From contig JAGVTU010000023.1 in assembly GCA_019136655.1 (NCBI GenBank), positions 36,820-100,819 of the forward strand: a DNA stretch of 64,000 bases. Direction: 5' to 3'. Source of the DNA: Bacteroidota bacterium (GTDB lineage Bacteria > Bacteroidota > Bacteroidia > AKYH767-A > OLB10). Below the pieces are notes generated by a model. The model was not told the origin of the DNA. It saw only the letters and a list, made by a program, of their open reading frames with translations, and searched no databases. This document shows, piece after piece, positions 35,505 through 45,360 of this stretch. The position numbers were made by a program, and so were the translations under genes. Position 1 is the stretch's first letter; the number at the start of each line of letters is the position of its first letter.

Positions 35505-38500
35505 TTAGAAATTAAATGATAAACCTACACGAATTGTACGAGGACGTGAGTAATTATCAGGATTGTTAATCTTAATATTATATAAATCAGAAAATGCTTC
35601 AGCATCTCCTCCTGCTGCTTCAAGATTTGCAAGAAAATCTCTTCCTAAGCTGGAACCTAAGTAACCATCATCATCCGGATTTCCGGTATAGCGATAAACA
35701 CTGATAATGTTTTTCTGATTCAACAGGTTTTGTACCTGTACATAAACATTCAGGTAATACCTAGCTTTTTGCTCTTTAACGCTGAGAGCAAAATCTTTAT
35801 CCACTTTTAAATCAAAACGACTGTTCCATGGCAAACGGGCAGAATTGATATCACCTTTGATTTTGGAAGTTCCTGATGTTTGCACACCAATGTTGTTACC
35901 TTCAAAAGTTGGAAGATACTGTTTGGAATAAGGAGTTCCTGAACCTGCTCTGAATTCCAGACGTGCACCTGTATTGGCAAAAATCTGTTTACCAAAAAGT
36001 ACAGGTCCGTTATAATTTTTTCCATCCTGATAACGATAGTCAAATGACAACAACAGATTATGTCTTTGATCGAAGTCTAATGGTTGAATTACCCTGAGGT
36101 TTGGTTGACCGGTACTTAGCAAATCTGAAGCAGATGATGCATTGGATCCTGTACCATCAGCATATTGCAGAGTATAGCTGGCACTTAATTTCACATTACC
36201 GGTACGTCTCATATCATATCCAAGAGTAAGACCTTTAACAGTTCCGAAGTCTATGTTATCATAAGTTGAATAACCTGTTCCGGGATAAGAGAAATATATT
36301 GCACGTAACTGAAGCAATTGTTTCAATTCTCTGTAGAATGCTGAAATTGTCAATACAGAGCTACGACTTAATATCTGACGGAAACCTAACTCATAGTTAA
36401 TACTTTTCTCAGGTTTCAAATCAGGATTGGCAATAGTAACACCCTGTTCAAATGAGTAATATGACCATGGATCAATTCTCAATGCACCGGGAGGACGTTG
36501 TGTCAAAATAGAATAGTTGGCAAAAAACTGAGCCTGATCGTTGATGTCGAACTGGAATGCAACCCTTGGCATAAAAGTTAGCTGTGGGTCATAATCCTTA
36601 AAAGTTTTACTTGCATCATAATTTCCGCCTTTAATGTCATCATCCTTATTTACCAACAACGGAAGTACTCTTGCAGAAGAACTTTGTCTTTCTAGGATTC
36701 GGGGGTCAGTTAATTCTGTTCCGTTTTTGTCGAACCAGCGGTCTCCGCTCCTGTAACCTAATATGTCATTGGCAGTCATTGAATTTCTGTCAATGTTTAA
36801 ATCAGAAACATAGACTACATAATCTGATCCAATATTTTCAGGTCTGTCAATATTTAATTCTCCTGCAGTATATGCCTGATACAACAAATATTTATCTTTC
36901 ATCACACGTTGATTCGCATCAAAACGGTCGACACGTAAACCAACATTGAAAATAAGATCGTTGATTGAAAAGTTATCCTGAATATATCCTGCCATATAAA
37001 TTGGTTGGAAAGCAGGCACATTTCGCTGATAATTTCCATTCTGATCTTTTCTGAAGAAATTATCAAATGTTGCAGAAGGGCTTAACACTTTCTGCTTGTT
37101 TCCTTTATAATCATATCCATAATAAAGAATTCCTGTTGTACCGGAGAGAACTAACTCATCAGGAGTAAACATAGACAAACTGAAATTTGACGGATCATAA
37201 TTAAAAATATCTACGTAATCAGTATTTGATAATCCTAATTTCTTACGCACATTTTCATAAAAACCTATAGTTCCTTGCTCGTTAACATACGTGTTTGGAT
37301 GATAAATTGTATCATTAATCACATATGATCCTGCTTCAGGGTTAGCTTCTGTAAGCCAAAAGTTCGCCAAATTGTTCATTGTTGTCCACAACCCTGTAGG
37401 TGCAATATTAAACTGGCGATCCACTCTTTGTTCATATTCGAAACCAAGCGAAATAGCATGATTCTTTATATCAGCAGAAAATGTGGCTGAAGCACGATAC
37501 TGATCATTATTAATAAAGTTATAACCGTCAATGGTTCTTCCGGTATTGTACCACATACTATAAACTAAACCTGCACGCTGACCATTGATTAATCCACCGC
37601 CTGCACGAATCACAAATGGATTGCTGTAATAAGCAGTGTTTGTAAACTGGCTGGTATTACCGGTTTGATAATATTCATCAACATGAGCAGCATAATTTTC
37701 ATCAAAGAATGACAGATACTGATTGGTATAAGCTTCGGTGTTAGGATTGTTTCCACTTGGACTAAAAATAGTAAGGTATGGCAGGTAACCTAATAATTCG
37801 TTATCGCCCTGAGTAAATACAGGTCTTCTGAGAGTATTGAAACGTCCCCAGTAACCATAATTAAACAAATTATCTTTATGAGTATTGGATTGAACTAATT
37901 CAAATGTCTTAGTATAATCAAACTGTATGCTATAGTAAATATTCTTAAGTAAAGATTTGTTGCTACCTTCTTTTGTATCTGTATTAAATCGCTGTGTAAA
38001 GCGTACATAACCTCTGTAAGTATTAGCTACGTGGTTGCTATAATTTTTGTAGTTAAACAAAGAATATGCATAGGTGTAATCTCTATAATTCTGATGATTA
38101 TAGGTTCCACCAACTTTGATATTAAAATTAGGAGCCGGTTGAAAATCGAGATTACCACTGAATTTATATTCTCCGGATCTGGTGTTAGGTTTATATTTAA
38201 GATTTTCTATATCTGACCTGTGTATAAACTCTGATCTTGGAAGTGTACCCTGTATCACGCCATTTACTTCGTTGGGTTTTAAAGGATTTTTTTCCAGGTC
38301 GTCCAATACACTGCCTTTGACTCTGTAACTGCCGATTGCAGATGGATCCGGATCTTTTATCCATTCACCTTCTGCAGACAAAAAGAAACCAATCAATGGT
38401 GACTTATTTCCCTCTTTATCTTTCTTACTATAAATAGGACCTGATACATTGGCACTTGCAAGATTGTATCCATAGCTGTCTGTTAGTTCAGAAGTTGCCA

Positions 38501-39209
38501 ACTCTACTCCTCCACTGAAATCTTTAGAAGGACCTCTGGTAGTAATACTGATAATACCTCCTGTAGCATCACCGTACTGCGCAGGAACACCACCAGTGAT
38601 AACGGTAACCTGTTCAATTGCTGATTGCGGAACCTGAGCACTTCCTCTTACCTTAACTCCATCTACATAATAATCTGTACCATCTGAACGAGATCCACGA
38701 ATATTAAGTGCATTACCTTCATCTCTCTGATAAACACCTGCTGCTGTTGCTGCCACTGAGTTCACATCACGTGATGGTATAGCTTTAATGTCTTCCTGTG
38801 TAATAGTGGTTTGTACTGCAGGATTACCTTTGTCTATCAGAGGCACCTTATATGCAGTAACATCGACTGCTGTAATATCAACAGCACCTTTACCCAACTT
38901 AACATCAGCAAAGGTTATTTTATCAATTGATACAATTATACCTGTTATTTCAGCAGTGGTATAACCCACAAAAGTAGCTTTCAGGTTATAGGTACCTGGA
39001 CCTAATGGTTTGATGGTAAAATTACCATCAAAGTCAGTTTGTGCACCACCCATTTGTTGGCCATTCATCTCTGCAACTACACTTGCAAAAGGCAGTGGCT
39101 CATTGGTGGTTTTGTCCAATACTTTACCTTTTATGGAACCTGATTGTGCCCATGCTGCACTTCCGAATAGTAAGGTAATAATGCATGTTAAGTAAATGTT
39201 TCGAAGCAT
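35505..39209 (-). CDS. TonB-dependent outer-membrane receptor
   Basis: A 1234-residue receptor. After the signal peptide (ending AWAQ) comes a carboxypeptidase-regulatory-like domain (about 23–110; IKGKVLDKTTNEPLPFASVV, FVGYTTAEITGI), then a plug domain (about 130–240; NIRGSRSDGTDYYVDGVKVR and AQYGDATGGIISITTRGPS) and a 22-stranded-type barrel (PEKSINYELGFRQILSRSSV), ending in Phe (GLSFNF). Such receptors import large ligands with energy from TonB–ExbBD, none of which are nearby. It differs from SusC in having no SusD partner; instead the operon holds a T9SS cargo and a PorV-like protein. Substrate unknown. Confidence 0.95.
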   Translation of the reverse strand: MLRNIYLTCIITLLFGSAAWAQSGSIKGKVLDKTTNEPLPFASVVAEMNGQQMGGAQTDFDGNFTIKPLGPGTYNLKATFVGYTTAEITGIIVSIDKITFADVKLGKGAVDITAVDVTAYKVPLIDKGNPAVQTTITQEDIKAIPSRDVNSVAATAAGVYQRDEGNALNIRGSRSDGTDYYVDGVKVRGSAQVPQSAIEQVTVITGGVPAQYGDATGGIISITTRGPSKDFSGGVELATSELTDSYGYNLASANVSGPIYSKKDKEGNKSPLIGFFLSAEGEWIKDPDPSAIGSYRVKGSVLDDLEKNPLKPNEVNGVIQGTLPRSEFIHRSDIENLKYKPNTRSGEYKFSGNLDFQPAPNFNIKVGGTYNHQNYRDYTYAYSLFNYKNYSNHVANTYRGYVRFTQRFNTDTKEGSNKSLLKNIYYSIQFDYTKTFELVQSNTHKDNLFNYGYWGRFNTLRRPVFTQGDNELLGYLPYLTIFSPSGNNPNTEAYTNQYLSFFDENYAAHVDEYYQTGNTSQFTNTAYYSNPFVIRAGGGLINGQRAGLVYSMWYNTGRTIDGYNFINNDQYRASATFSADIKNHAISLGFEYEQRVDRQFNIAPTGLWTTMNNLANFWLTEANPEAGSYVINDTIYHPNTYVNEQGTIGFYENVRKKLGLSNTDYVDIFNYDPSNFSLSMFTPDELVLSGTTGILYYGYDYKGNKQKVLSPSATFDNFFRKDQNGNYQRNVPAFQPIYMAGYIQDNFSINDLIFNVGLRVDRFDANQRVMKDKYLLYQAYTAGELNIDRPENIGSDYVVYVSDLNIDRNSMTANDILGYRSGDRWFDKNGTELTDPRILERQSSSARVLPLLVNKDDDIKGGNYDASKTFKDYDPQLTFMPRVAFQFDINDQAQFFANYSILTQRPPGALRIDPWSYYSFEQGVTIANPDLKPEKSINYELGFRQILSRSSVLTISAFYRELKQLLQLRAIYFSYPGTGYSTYDNIDFGTVKGLTLGYDMRRTGNVKLSASYTLQYADGTGSNASSASDLLSTGQPNLRVIQPLDFDQRHNLLLSFDYRYQDGKNYNGPVLFGKQIFANTGARLEFRAGSGTPYSKQYLPTFEGNNIGVQTSGTSKIKGDINSARLPWNSRFDLKVDKDFALSVKEQKARYYLNVYVQVQNLLNQKNIISVYRYTGNPDDDGYLGSSLGRDFLANLEAAGGDAEAFSDLYNIKINNPDNYSRPRTIRVGLSFNF

Positions 39210-39276
39210 AGGTTGACCTATTAAATTTCTGATTATTGTCTTAAAAAGTGAAGATTTTGTTAAAAATTATACCGCG

Positions 39277-39308
39277 TAAAAGTATGAATAAAAAAAATTA
39301 ACTTCCAA
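39277..39308 (-). promoter_or_regulatory. Promoter of the TonB/T9SS/PorV operon
   Basis: Minus strand TTG (39308–39306), 21-base spacer, TACTTTTA (39284–39277), which is one base off the TAnnTTTG consensus. The leader to the ATG at 39209 would be about 65 bases. Confidence 0.45.
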
Positions 39309-39354
39309 ATTGGTTTTGAAATTTTGACATTTTGATGATATACCTGTTTTATAT

Positions 39355-39798
39355 TCAATATATTGACCATCGGGGTTTATTTATAATTTCTCCATAAATT
39401 ATTGCATTTCTTAAAACTTTCTCATCAAGAAAAAATGTTGATTGCTGCAGTTTAACTTTTTCTTCAGTATTTTCTAAACGCACTTCTGTTTTAGGATTAA
39501 AAATTGAATCAAAAAACTGAAAATCCGGAGTTTGAAATTCAGGACGCTGCCTGCGGCTTCCTTCCGGTTTCTTTTTTATTGTCTTTACAACTTTAGAATC
39601 TAAGGTTTCCTCTCTGTCGAAAACATGCTTTTGCTTATAAACAGGTGCAGGTTCCGCACGTGGCACTTCACTTACAGGAGGATAATCTACCGGTTTACCA
39701 AAGGTGCGTTTGCGATTTTCCTGAGCCAGTTTCTTGTAATTATTCAGTACGTACCAGCCAATGGCTATTAAAAAATAGATGATAATTTTAAATTCCAT
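39355..39798 (-). CDS. Single-pass membrane protein of unknown function
   Basis: I choose ATG 39798 (MEFKIIIYFL) over an upstream in-frame start because a -7 box lies inside the longer version. The 147-residue product has an N-terminal membrane helix (IIIYFLIAIGWYVLNNYKKL) and a charged cytoplasmic part with Pro-rich linker (PVDYPPVSEVPRAEPAPVYK) and a short C-terminal conserved-looking helix (LDEKVLRNAIIYGEIINKPR). The end resembles short motifs at the C-termini of other small Bacteroidota membrane proteins, but no named family is recognised. It is divergent from smc. Confidence 0.65.
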   Translation of the reverse strand: MEFKIIIYFLIAIGWYVLNNYKKLAQENRKRTFGKPVDYPPVSEVPRAEPAPVYKQKHVFDREETLDSKVVKTIKKKPEGSRRQRPEFQTPDFQFFDSIFNPKTEVRLENTEEKVKLQQSTFFLDEKVLRNAIIYGEIINKPRWSIY

Positions 39799-39803
39799 GA
39801 CGT

Positions 39804-39811
39804 CAAAAATA
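39804..39811 (-). promoter_or_regulatory. -7 box suggesting a leaderless transcript
   Basis: TATTTTTG on the minus strand ends 5 bases before the ATG at 39798, so transcription would begin at or almost at the start codon. No TTG at the expected spacing. Confidence 0.35.
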
Positions 39812-39938
39812 CAAGTTATATCCAAATAAAATAGTGTCTATATTTTCTAACAAGTAGTTGATAAGTTTTATCTGATTAAAAAAGCATTTTGGTTACTTTC
39901 GCAAATTCTCAGAGAACCATTTTAAATCAAAAATATCT

Positions 39939-42900
39939 ATGCGTCTTTCAAGCTTGGAAATAAAAGGCTTTAAGAGTTTTGGCGATCGTGTTATCATTCA
40001 TTTCGATAAAGGTGTTACGTCTGTTGTAGGTCCAAATGGATCAGGAAAATCGAATGTGGTAGATGCCATGCGTTGGGTGCTTGGTGAACAGAAAATGCGC
40101 ATGTTGCGGTCAGAAAAAATGGAAAACATTATTTTCAACGGAACCAAAACACGCAAACCTGCCAACCTTGCTGAAGTGAGCCTTACTTTTATTAACGACA
40201 AAGGAATTTTACCTACTGAATTTTCTACTGTATGTATAACACGCAGGCTTTATCGTTCAGGCGACAGTGAGTATTTGCTCAATGGTGTAACCTGCCGTCT
40301 GAAAGATATTACTGACTTATTTCTAGATACAGGGATTGGAAGTGATACCTACTCCATCATTGAACTTAAGATGGTGGACGATATTATCAACGACAGGCAT
40401 AATACCATAAAAATGTTGCTTGAAGAAGCGGCAGGTATTTCCAAATACAAAGTGCGTAAAAAACAAACCCTTCAGAAACTAGAAGAAACAGATGCCGATT
40501 TGAACCGTGTGAATGACTTGCTGTTTGAAATTGAAAAAAGTTTAAAGCAACTTGAATATCAGGCAAAGAAAACTGAGAAGTATTATCGTTTGAAGGATGA
40601 GTATAAAATTGTATCTACTGCACTCGCATGGTTTCTGATGCGCGACTTCACAGCGTCAATCAAAAATCTGTCGGAGCGCGAACAAACTCAACTCAATGAA
40701 AAAAATCAGCTGCAGGCACAGTTGGAAGAACTCGAACAAAAACTGTCTGATCTGAAGGTGATAAGTGAAGAAAAACAACAACATCTTTCATCATCACAAA
40801 AAGCACTGAATGAAAAACTGTTTATCATCAACCGTTTCGAGAATGAGCATAAAAGCCGTATTGAAAAACTGAATTATCTGAATGAGAAAAAATCGCAGAT
40901 ACAAAAACAAAGCGAAAATGAAAGTAATCAGGTAGTACAACTTCAGCAACAAATTGAACAATTAAATAACGATAAGGCAGAAGAAGAACTTAAGCTAAAA
41001 ACTCTCGATGAGGAAGTGCAAAAACTCAAAGCAGAAGTTGATGCTGCAAGGGTTCAATATGATCAGTCGGTGGACGAACTGCGCCAGTTAAATCTGCATG
41101 TTTTGCAGGTACGCCAATCTGTTAATGACCATGAAACTTTTATTGCCGTAAGACAAGCACGTGTTACCAGCATTAACGAGCAGGCTACAAGGCTGAAAGA
41201 GCAAATTGAAAAAGACCGTGCTACTTTACAACATATAGACTATGAGTTAAAAGAGTTATTGCAAAAACGTGAGACTTCAGAAAAAAAAGCTCACGACAAA
41301 AAGCAGTGGCGATTGCAGTTAGAAGAAGATATTCGCAAATACGAACAGCAAGTACATGAGCTGCGTGACAAACTTTCTGATGAACGCAGGAATTACGAAG
41401 TAAAAAACAACGAGTATCAGCTCACCAAGAATTTAGTTGAAAAAATGGAAGGTTTTCCTGAATCAATTAAATATCTGAAAAAGAATAATCAATCGTTCAA
41501 AGACACACCTCTATTAAGTGATATTATTAACTGCGATGAAAAATATAAAGTGTCTATTGAAAATTACCTGGAGCCTTTCCTGAATCATTTTATAGTGGAG
41601 AAAACTGATGATGCCTGGAAAGGACTTGACTTATTACATTCAGAAGGTAAAGGGCGGGCACACTTTTTTATTCTTGATTCACTGCAAAAGTTCAATCATT
41701 CACATTCACGTGAAATAGATGGGTGTATTCCTGCTATCAGTGTTGTTGAACCTCATCATGTTTATCAGCCTTTATTAAATTATTTACTTGCTGATGTATA
41801 TGTTTTGAGAGATGATTCATTATTTCAGCAACTGAATTCAGAGAATATCAATGGTGCTGTAATTTTATCTGTAAGTGGAAAATTCAACAGAAACAGTTAT
41901 TCCATCAGTGGCGGTTCGGTAGGTTCTTATGATGGCAAAAGAACCGGAAGACTGAAGCATCTTGAGAAACTCGCTTCCGAAATTCAGATACATCAGTCAG
42001 AAGTTGAAAAAACAAAAGCCGAATTACAGGAAACAGAAAATCATCTGAGTCTGGCAAAAAACAATCTTTCTGAAACTCAAAAAGCTATTTATCAATTAGA
42101 CAATGATCTGAGCAAGGCAGTTCTTACAGTGAATACGCAAACAAGCAAAAAAGATTTTATTACTTCCAATTGCGAAAGTAATGAGCGCAATCTTCAAAAA
42201 CTGCAGGATGAACTCGTTCAGATTAATGAACAGAAAAATAATGCTCCCGGTTTGGGCAACCTCTCTTTGGAGGAGATGAAAATAAATCTTCAAAAACTCA
42301 CAGAACAGCAACGCGAAAAACAGGATGTTTCAAACAAAGCCCAAAAAATTTCGCAGGATGCTTCGAATATTTACAATCAGAAAAACATTAATTTTCTGCA
42401 GCAGCAAAACCGCATTCAGAATATCATCAGAGAAACAGGTTATAAAACCACGCAACAGGCAAATCTGAATACTTCCATAGAAAACCTTCAAAAAGAATCT
42501 GAAGCAATTTCAGCACAGATAGAGGAAACTGCGCAAATAGGCAACACGTCAGAAACTGGATTAAAACAACACGTTGAAGAAAAGGTGGCCTTAGAACATC
42601 AGCTCACAGAGAGTGAAAAAAATTATTTTGACTCTAAAGGACAGATTGATCAGTTAGAAAAACAAATAGCTGAAACAAGAAGGAAGAAAGAAGTAGCTGA
42701 TGAATTGATGCATACGCTGCACAATGAAGCAAGCGATGTTAATCTGAAAGTGGCATCCCTGAAAGAAAGACTCAGCGTTGAATTTTCGATTGAAGTGGAT
42801 GATGTCGTTAATCAGGAACAAAATCCTGAGTGGAATGAAGATGACCTTAAAACCAGAAATGAAAAGTTAGGCAATCAGCTGAAAAATTTTGGACCTATCA

Positions 42901-43502
42901 ATCCAATGGCACTTGATTCATTTAAGGAAATAAAAGAACGCTACGACTTTATCATCAAAGAACAGGATGACCTGAAGAAAGCCAAAGAAGCATTGTTGCA
43001 AACAATCGCAGAAATTGACACTACTGCTCAGGAGAAATTCTCAGAAGTATTTAATCAGGTACGTAATAACTTCATCACTGTTTTCCGCTCCCTGTTCACT
43101 GAGGACGACAATTGTGATATGATTTTGGCAGACAGCAATAATGCTTTGGAATCGGATATTGAAATTATTGCTCAGCCTAAAGGGAAAAAACCACTCTCCA
43201 TACAACAATTATCAGGGGGAGAACGAACACTTACTGCCACAGCTTTACTGTTCGGACTTTATCTGGTGAAGCCGGCACCGTTTTGTATATTTGATGAGGT
43301 GGATGCTCCGCTGGACGACAACAATATTGATAAATTCAACAACATCATTAAGAAATTCTCTAATGAGTCGCAGTTTATTGTAATCACTCACAACAAAAAA
43401 ACAATGGCTGCTACAGATATTATTTATGGAATAACCATGAATGAGCCTGGAGTGACAGCAGTTGTTCCAGTAGATTTGAGAGAATATGCTGATGCAGTTT
43501 AA
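39939..43502 (+). CDS. smc: Chromosome segregation protein SMC
   Basis: A 1187-residue condensin ATPase that organises and separates chromosomes. Walker A GPNGSGKS (31–38) lies in the N-terminal head; long coiled coils flank a hinge domain around residues 500–670 (FPESIKYLKKNNQSFKDTPL, SYSISGGSVGSYDGKRTGRL); the C-terminal head has the signature LSGGERTLTATALLFGLYLV and Walker B FCIFDEVDAPLDD. Length is normal. ScpA and ScpB are not nearby. A TACTTTCG box at 39894–39901 may be its -7 promoter element. Confidence 0.97.
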   Translation: MRLSSLEIKGFKSFGDRVIIHFDKGVTSVVGPNGSGKSNVVDAMRWVLGEQKMRMLRSEKMENIIFNGTKTRKPANLAEVSLTFINDKGILPTEFSTVCITRRLYRSGDSEYLLNGVTCRLKDITDLFLDTGIGSDTYSIIELKMVDDIINDRHNTIKMLLEEAAGISKYKVRKKQTLQKLEETDADLNRVNDLLFEIEKSLKQLEYQAKKTEKYYRLKDEYKIVSTALAWFLMRDFTASIKNLSEREQTQLNEKNQLQAQLEELEQKLSDLKVISEEKQQHLSSSQKALNEKLFIINRFENEHKSRIEKLNYLNEKKSQIQKQSENESNQVVQLQQQIEQLNNDKAEEELKLKTLDEEVQKLKAEVDAARVQYDQSVDELRQLNLHVLQVRQSVNDHETFIAVRQARVTSINEQATRLKEQIEKDRATLQHIDYELKELLQKRETSEKKAHDKKQWRLQLEEDIRKYEQQVHELRDKLSDERRNYEVKNNEYQLTKNLVEKMEGFPESIKYLKKNNQSFKDTPLLSDIINCDEKYKVSIENYLEPFLNHFIVEKTDDAWKGLDLLHSEGKGRAHFFILDSLQKFNHSHSREIDGCIPAISVVEPHHVYQPLLNYLLADVYVLRDDSLFQQLNSENINGAVILSVSGKFNRNSYSISGGSVGSYDGKRTGRLKHLEKLASEIQIHQSEVEKTKAELQETENHLSLAKNNLSETQKAIYQLDNDLSKAVLTVNTQTSKKDFITSNCESNERNLQKLQDELVQINEQKNNAPGLGNLSLEEMKINLQKLTEQQREKQDVSNKAQKISQDASNIYNQKNINFLQQQNRIQNIIRETGYKTTQQANLNTSIENLQKESEAISAQIEETAQIGNTSETGLKQHVEEKVALEHQLTESEKNYFDSKGQIDQLEKQIAETRRKKEVADELMHTLHNEASDVNLKVASLKERLSVEFSIEVDDVVNQEQNPEWNEDDLKTRNEKLGNQLKNFGPINPMALDSFKEIKERYDFIIKEQDDLKKAKEALLQTIAEIDTTAQEKFSEVFNQVRNNFITVFRSLFTEDDNCDMILADSNNALESDIEIIAQPKGKKPLSIQQLSGGERTLTATALLFGLYLVKPAPFCIFDEVDAPLDDNNIDKFNNIIKKFSNESQFIVITHNKKTMAATDIIYGITMNEPGVTAVVPVDLREYADAV

Positions 43503-43526
43503 CGAAAGAGCAGAATTACATTTTCT

Positions 43527-43787
43527 TTAACCCCTTCTGTACGTTTCGCGGTCTGATTTGCGTCTGTGTTTTTTCATTCGCTTGCGCACGTCCTTGGTTT
43601 GAATTTTCTTATGCTTTTTAATAGCTTTCCTGTCGGCTTTTTCTGCTTTCTTTTTCAGGAGCTCTTTCTTCTTATCGGCTTTTCGCTGAGCTTTGGTGGC
43701 GCTGCTGCTCTGAGCCATTACGCCTGTTGACACAAAAACGATGCAAATTATCCAAAGTAGCTTTTTAAATAATTTCATTACTGACAT
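43527..43787 (-). CDS. Very basic small secreted protein
   Basis: An 86-residue protein with signal peptide (MSVMKLFKKLLWIICIVFVS, cleavage near VMAQ; Met4 is an alternative start) followed by about 60 residues made mostly of Lys, Arg and Ala (KAQRKADKKKELLKKKAEKA, HKKIQTKDVRKRMKKHRRKS). Short Lys-rich exported proteins of this kind occur in many Bacteroidota; binding to LPS, nucleic acid or wall polymers is a guess. Convergent with smc, 24 bases apart. Confidence 0.6.
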   Translation of the reverse strand: MSVMKLFKKLLWIICIVFVSTGVMAQSSSATKAQRKADKKKELLKKKAEKADRKAIKKHKKIQTKDVRKRMKKHRRKSDRETYRRG

Positions 43788-43806
43788 TGTGAAGATTTAT
43801 TTAACG

Positions 43807-43834
43807 TTGTGGATGATGAAATCTTGTATCTTTG
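43807..43834 (+). promoter_or_regulatory. Promoter of the Rieske-like lipoprotein gene
   Basis: TTG (43807–43809), 17-base spacer, TATCTTTG (43827–43834), a full match to the consensus. The ATG at 43846 lies only 11 bases later, so the leader would be about 6 bases or less. Confidence 0.65.
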
Positions 43835-43845
43835 ACTGAAGAAAA

Positions 43846-44277
43846 ATGAAAAAGTTTAATATCGCAAAAATAGCCGGTTTATTATTAATTGTTGTTTTAT
43901 TTGCCGGTTGCCGTAAGAAAGACAGCGGCATTGTGCCTTATGTATATGTAAATGTAATGTTATACGCCAACGATCCTCAGTTGGTTCAGCTGAATGCCGT
44001 AGGAAATTACATTTATTACAATGCAGGCTACAAAGGGATTATAATTTATCGCAGAAGTGTTACGGAATATGTTGCTTATGAAAGGGCATGCACCTATGAT
44101 CCTGAAAGCGATTGTGACGGTGTGACAGTGCAGAGTGATAATTTTACGCTTAAGGACGATTGTTGTAATTCGCATTTCATGATTTATGATGGCAGTGTTT
44201 CACAGGGACCTGCAACCAAACCACTGGTACAGTATCAAACATACTTTGACGGAACAGTATTACGTATTACGAATTAA
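43846..44277 (+). CDS. Lipoprotein with degenerate Rieske-type fold
   Basis: A 143-residue lipoprotein (signal MKKFNIAKIAGLLLIVVLFA, lipobox FAGC, Cys22). The mature part follows the pattern of Rieske [2Fe-2S] domains: YVAYERACTYDPESDCDG, then LKDDCCNSHFMIYDGSVSQG, then PATKPLVQYQTYFDGTVLRI. In true Rieske proteins two Cys-x-His pairs bind the cluster. Here Cys82, Cys90, Cys106, Cys107 and His110 are present but neither CxH motif is intact, so cluster binding is doubtful. Similar degenerate small lipoproteins occur in Bacteroidota. Function unknown. Confidence 0.65.
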   Translation: MKKFNIAKIAGLLLIVVLFAGCRKKDSGIVPYVYVNVMLYANDPQLVQLNAVGNYIYYNAGYKGIIIYRRSVTEYVAYERACTYDPESDCDGVTVQSDNFTLKDDCCNSHFMIYDGSVSQGPATKPLVQYQTYFDGTVLRITN

Positions 44278-44292
44278 TATTGCAGACGTACT

Positions 44293-44706
44293 TTAAACTG
44301 CTGGAGATGCAGTCAGCTTCCTGTAGTTTTCGGCCAGTGTATTCAGAAAATTCTTCAATGGTTTTTCGGCCATCATCTTCAAAAACGGATTCATGTCAGC
44401 ATCAAAAACAATCTGCACCTTGGTTTGATCTGAACCTACCGGTACAAGGTTGTAATACATTATAAAATCAAAAGGCGCCTTACCTTTTCTGACAATTTTT
44501 ACCTGTGAATTTGCATTGCGTTCTGATATTTCCATTCCGAGTGAAGCCATTCCTTTAATAGTAAAACTACAATCATTGGCAGTACTTTGCCAGTCGGTAA
44601 CCTGCTCCGGCATCAGTTGCTGAAGGTTGTTACAATCACTCAAGAATTCAAAAACTTTTGCATCAGATTTTTCAACTGTTATTTCGTCACTCTCAATTCG
44701 TACCAT
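44293..44706 (-). CDS. SRPBCC (START-like) fold protein
   Basis: A 137-residue protein with the polyketide-cyclase/START-like helix-grip pattern: IESDEITVEKSDAKVFEFLS, then CSFTIKGMASLGMEI, KAPFDFIMYYNLVPVG and a C-terminal helix KMMAEKPLKNFLNTLAENYR. Such proteins bind hydrophobic ligands; no specific ligand can be read. It starts 6 bases after pyrE and is likely co-transcribed, an association seen in other Bacteroidota. Confidence 0.85.
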   Translation of the reverse strand: MVRIESDEITVEKSDAKVFEFLSDCNNLQQLMPEQVTDWQSTANDCSFTIKGMASLGMEISERNANSQVKIVRKGKAPFDFIMYYNLVPVGSDQTKVQIVFDADMNPFLKMMAEKPLKNFLNTLAENYRKLTASPAV

Positions 44707-44712
44707 ACATTT

Positions 44713-45354
44713 CTATTTTATTGTTCCCCATTTTTCAGGATCTTTTCGCCATGCCTGCAGCGACTTCAGGTGAAGTGCATCTACATACTTTATTTCAATT
44801 GCTTTTTGAATAAGCACATCATAATTACTCAAAGAATATAATGGACACTGGGCATTCTTAAAATTCTCTCTTGCAGTATGAAATCCATAATTGAAAACAC
44901 ACACCATTCCTTTTACAATAATATTTGCAGCGCGAAGTGCTTCTACGGCTTTCAGGCTGCTCTTTCCTGTTGATACCAGATCTTCAATAACAATTGCCGA
45001 ATGAATTTGCGATATATCACCTTCAATTTGATTTCGTGCTCCATGCTGCTTGGGCTCCGGCCTTACATATATAAATGGCAAACCCATGCTTTCTGCAACC
45101 AATGCACCTTGCGCAATAGCACCTGTGGCTACTGCTGCAATTGCATCCGGGCGTCCATAATTTCTTTCTATCGCTTTAACAAGTTCCTGCCTGATGTAGG
45201 TTCTTATCCGAGGATGCGACAAAGCTATTCTGTTGTCACAATAAATAGGCGACTTCCATCCTGATGCCCATGTGAAAGGAGAATCGGGATTCAACTTAAT
45301 TGCCTTTATCTGCAATAAAAATTCGGCTATATTTGAGGCTGCCTCGTCTATCAT
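44713..45354 (-). CDS. pyrE: Orotate phosphoribosyltransferase
   Basis: PyrE converts orotate and PRPP to OMP in pyrimidine synthesis. The 213-residue protein has the PRPP-binding motif IVIEDLVSTGKSS (121–133), the flexible-loop PEPKQHGARNQIEG (99–112) and the N-terminal GWKSPIYCDNR. Length is typical. A full two-box promoter lies directly upstream. It is followed by an SRPBCC gene. Confidence 0.96.
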   Translation of the reverse strand: MIDEAASNIAEFLLQIKAIKLNPDSPFTWASGWKSPIYCDNRIALSHPRIRTYIRQELVKAIERNYGRPDAIAAVATGAIAQGALVAESMGLPFIYVRPEPKQHGARNQIEGDISQIHSAIVIEDLVSTGKSSLKAVEALRAANIIVKGMVCVFNYGFHTARENFKNAQCPLYSLSNYDVLIQKAIEIKYVDALHLKSLQAWRKDPEKWGTIK

Positions 45355-45360
45355 GTTTTA

